Source of the DNA: Methanoculleus marisnigri
GTDB lineage: Archaea > Halobacteriota > Methanomicrobia > Methanomicrobiales > Methanoculleaceae
Assembly (NCBI GenBank): GCA_002503885.1
Contig: DASQ01000124.1
Span: 1-21,050, forward strand
DNA length: 21,050 nt
Direction of reading: 5' to 3'
Positions 20,781 to 21,050 of this stretch are shown here, one piece after another. The stretch's first letter is position 1. Each line of letters begins with the position of its first letter. The translations under genes were made by a program, and so were the position numbers. The notes under the pieces were generated by a model. That model saw only the letters and a program-made list of their open reading frames with translations, made no database searches and was not told the DNA's origin.

Positions 20781-21050
20781 CGGCAAGGTGCGTCGACAAT
20801 GCCTGTGCCGCTAAGCCTTCAGCGCCCTCATAACGTCAATCGGACTCACCGAAGGATTAACCTAACCTCCCGTAGCGATTAGGCGCACGGGACCATCTAT
20901 TCTCACGATAGTGGCTCCTTTCACCATTATTCGCTTCCTTTCTCCCTTTTATGTCCGGCTTACTGAGGCGTAATGTGCCTATAAAATTTAGGCACTGCGA
21001 TCCGCTTGGCCTTTCGATTCTAATAGGATTACAGAGATATTTCCGAAAAA
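20781..21050. other. Terminal region without a recognised gene
   Basis: No open frame of note, tRNA or rRNA is seen. Base composition falls from GC-rich to AT-rich. A 7-bp stem GTGCCTA-taaaatt-TAGGCAC (20975-20995) surrounds a TATA-like TATAAAATTTA, which might be a promoter for a gene beyond the window. Confidence 0.4.

Noticed and set aside
20781..21050. tRNA or rRNA gene in the AT-richer end
   Set aside because: I looked for a cloverleaf, T-loop GTTCRA and conserved rRNA stretches and did not see them.

Overview
The window looks like a high-GC methanogenic archaeon of the Methanomicrobiales, most like Methanoculleus. The basis is archaeal TATA-type promoters (several close enough to the start codon to imply leaderless mRNAs), GGTGA/GGAGG ribosome binding sites, Isf-type iron-sulfur flavoproteins, a PAS/GAF kinase with the DILSHDIRN H-box, and an archaeal-style argC-argJ-argB cluster. 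The genus is inferred from the proteins, not tested by a search.

Layout. 1-1360: the 3' end and right terminus of an IS200/IS605-type tnpB element, inserted into the last codons of a hepT (HEPN) toxin gene that is paired with an mntA nucleotidyltransferase; a decayed second hepT piece lies upstream. 1466-2601: an arsenite methyltransferase behind a Cys-rich AbrB-type regulator, with a perfect 18-bp palindrome upstream. 2798-8746: a redox and metal-stress island with a glutaredoxin-thioredoxin reductase fusion, rubrerythrin, a CDF metal exporter preceded by triloop hairpin repeats, three Isf-like flavoproteins, a zinc-ribbon protein, a 41-residue desulforedoxin, an AhpD-like protein without its cysteines, and an internally deleted peroxiredoxin. 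8757-11807: a PAS-PAS-GAF histidine kinase with the tail of a lost PAS domain at its N-terminus, an M50 membrane metalloprotease, and chorismate mutase. 11875-15371: an argC-CBS-argJ-argB operon, followed upstream by an ADP-ribosylglycohydrolase (15398-16303).

16663-20647: three transcription units for exported proteins (one membrane-anchored, one secreted plus a lipoprotein, one DUF4367-like lipoprotein). All three start from closely similar promoter modules: an invariant CACAGAAAAGGT box next to the TATA element, then an inverted repeat near the expected transcription start. This looks like a small, apparently undescribed envelope regulon and is the most interesting signal here. Between two of these units lies a second MNT/HEPN pair whose MNT protein has a winged-helix N-terminus; two 18-bp inverted repeats exactly 20 bp apart overlap its start and look like an autoregulatory operator.

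The central genes appear to work together in oxygen, peroxide, arsenic and metal defence of an anaerobe: thiol reduction (TrxR), peroxide removal (rubrerythrin), electron shuttling (Isf, desulforedoxin), arsenic methylation (ArsM) and metal efflux (CDF). The last 280 bases hold no gene that I can recognise.
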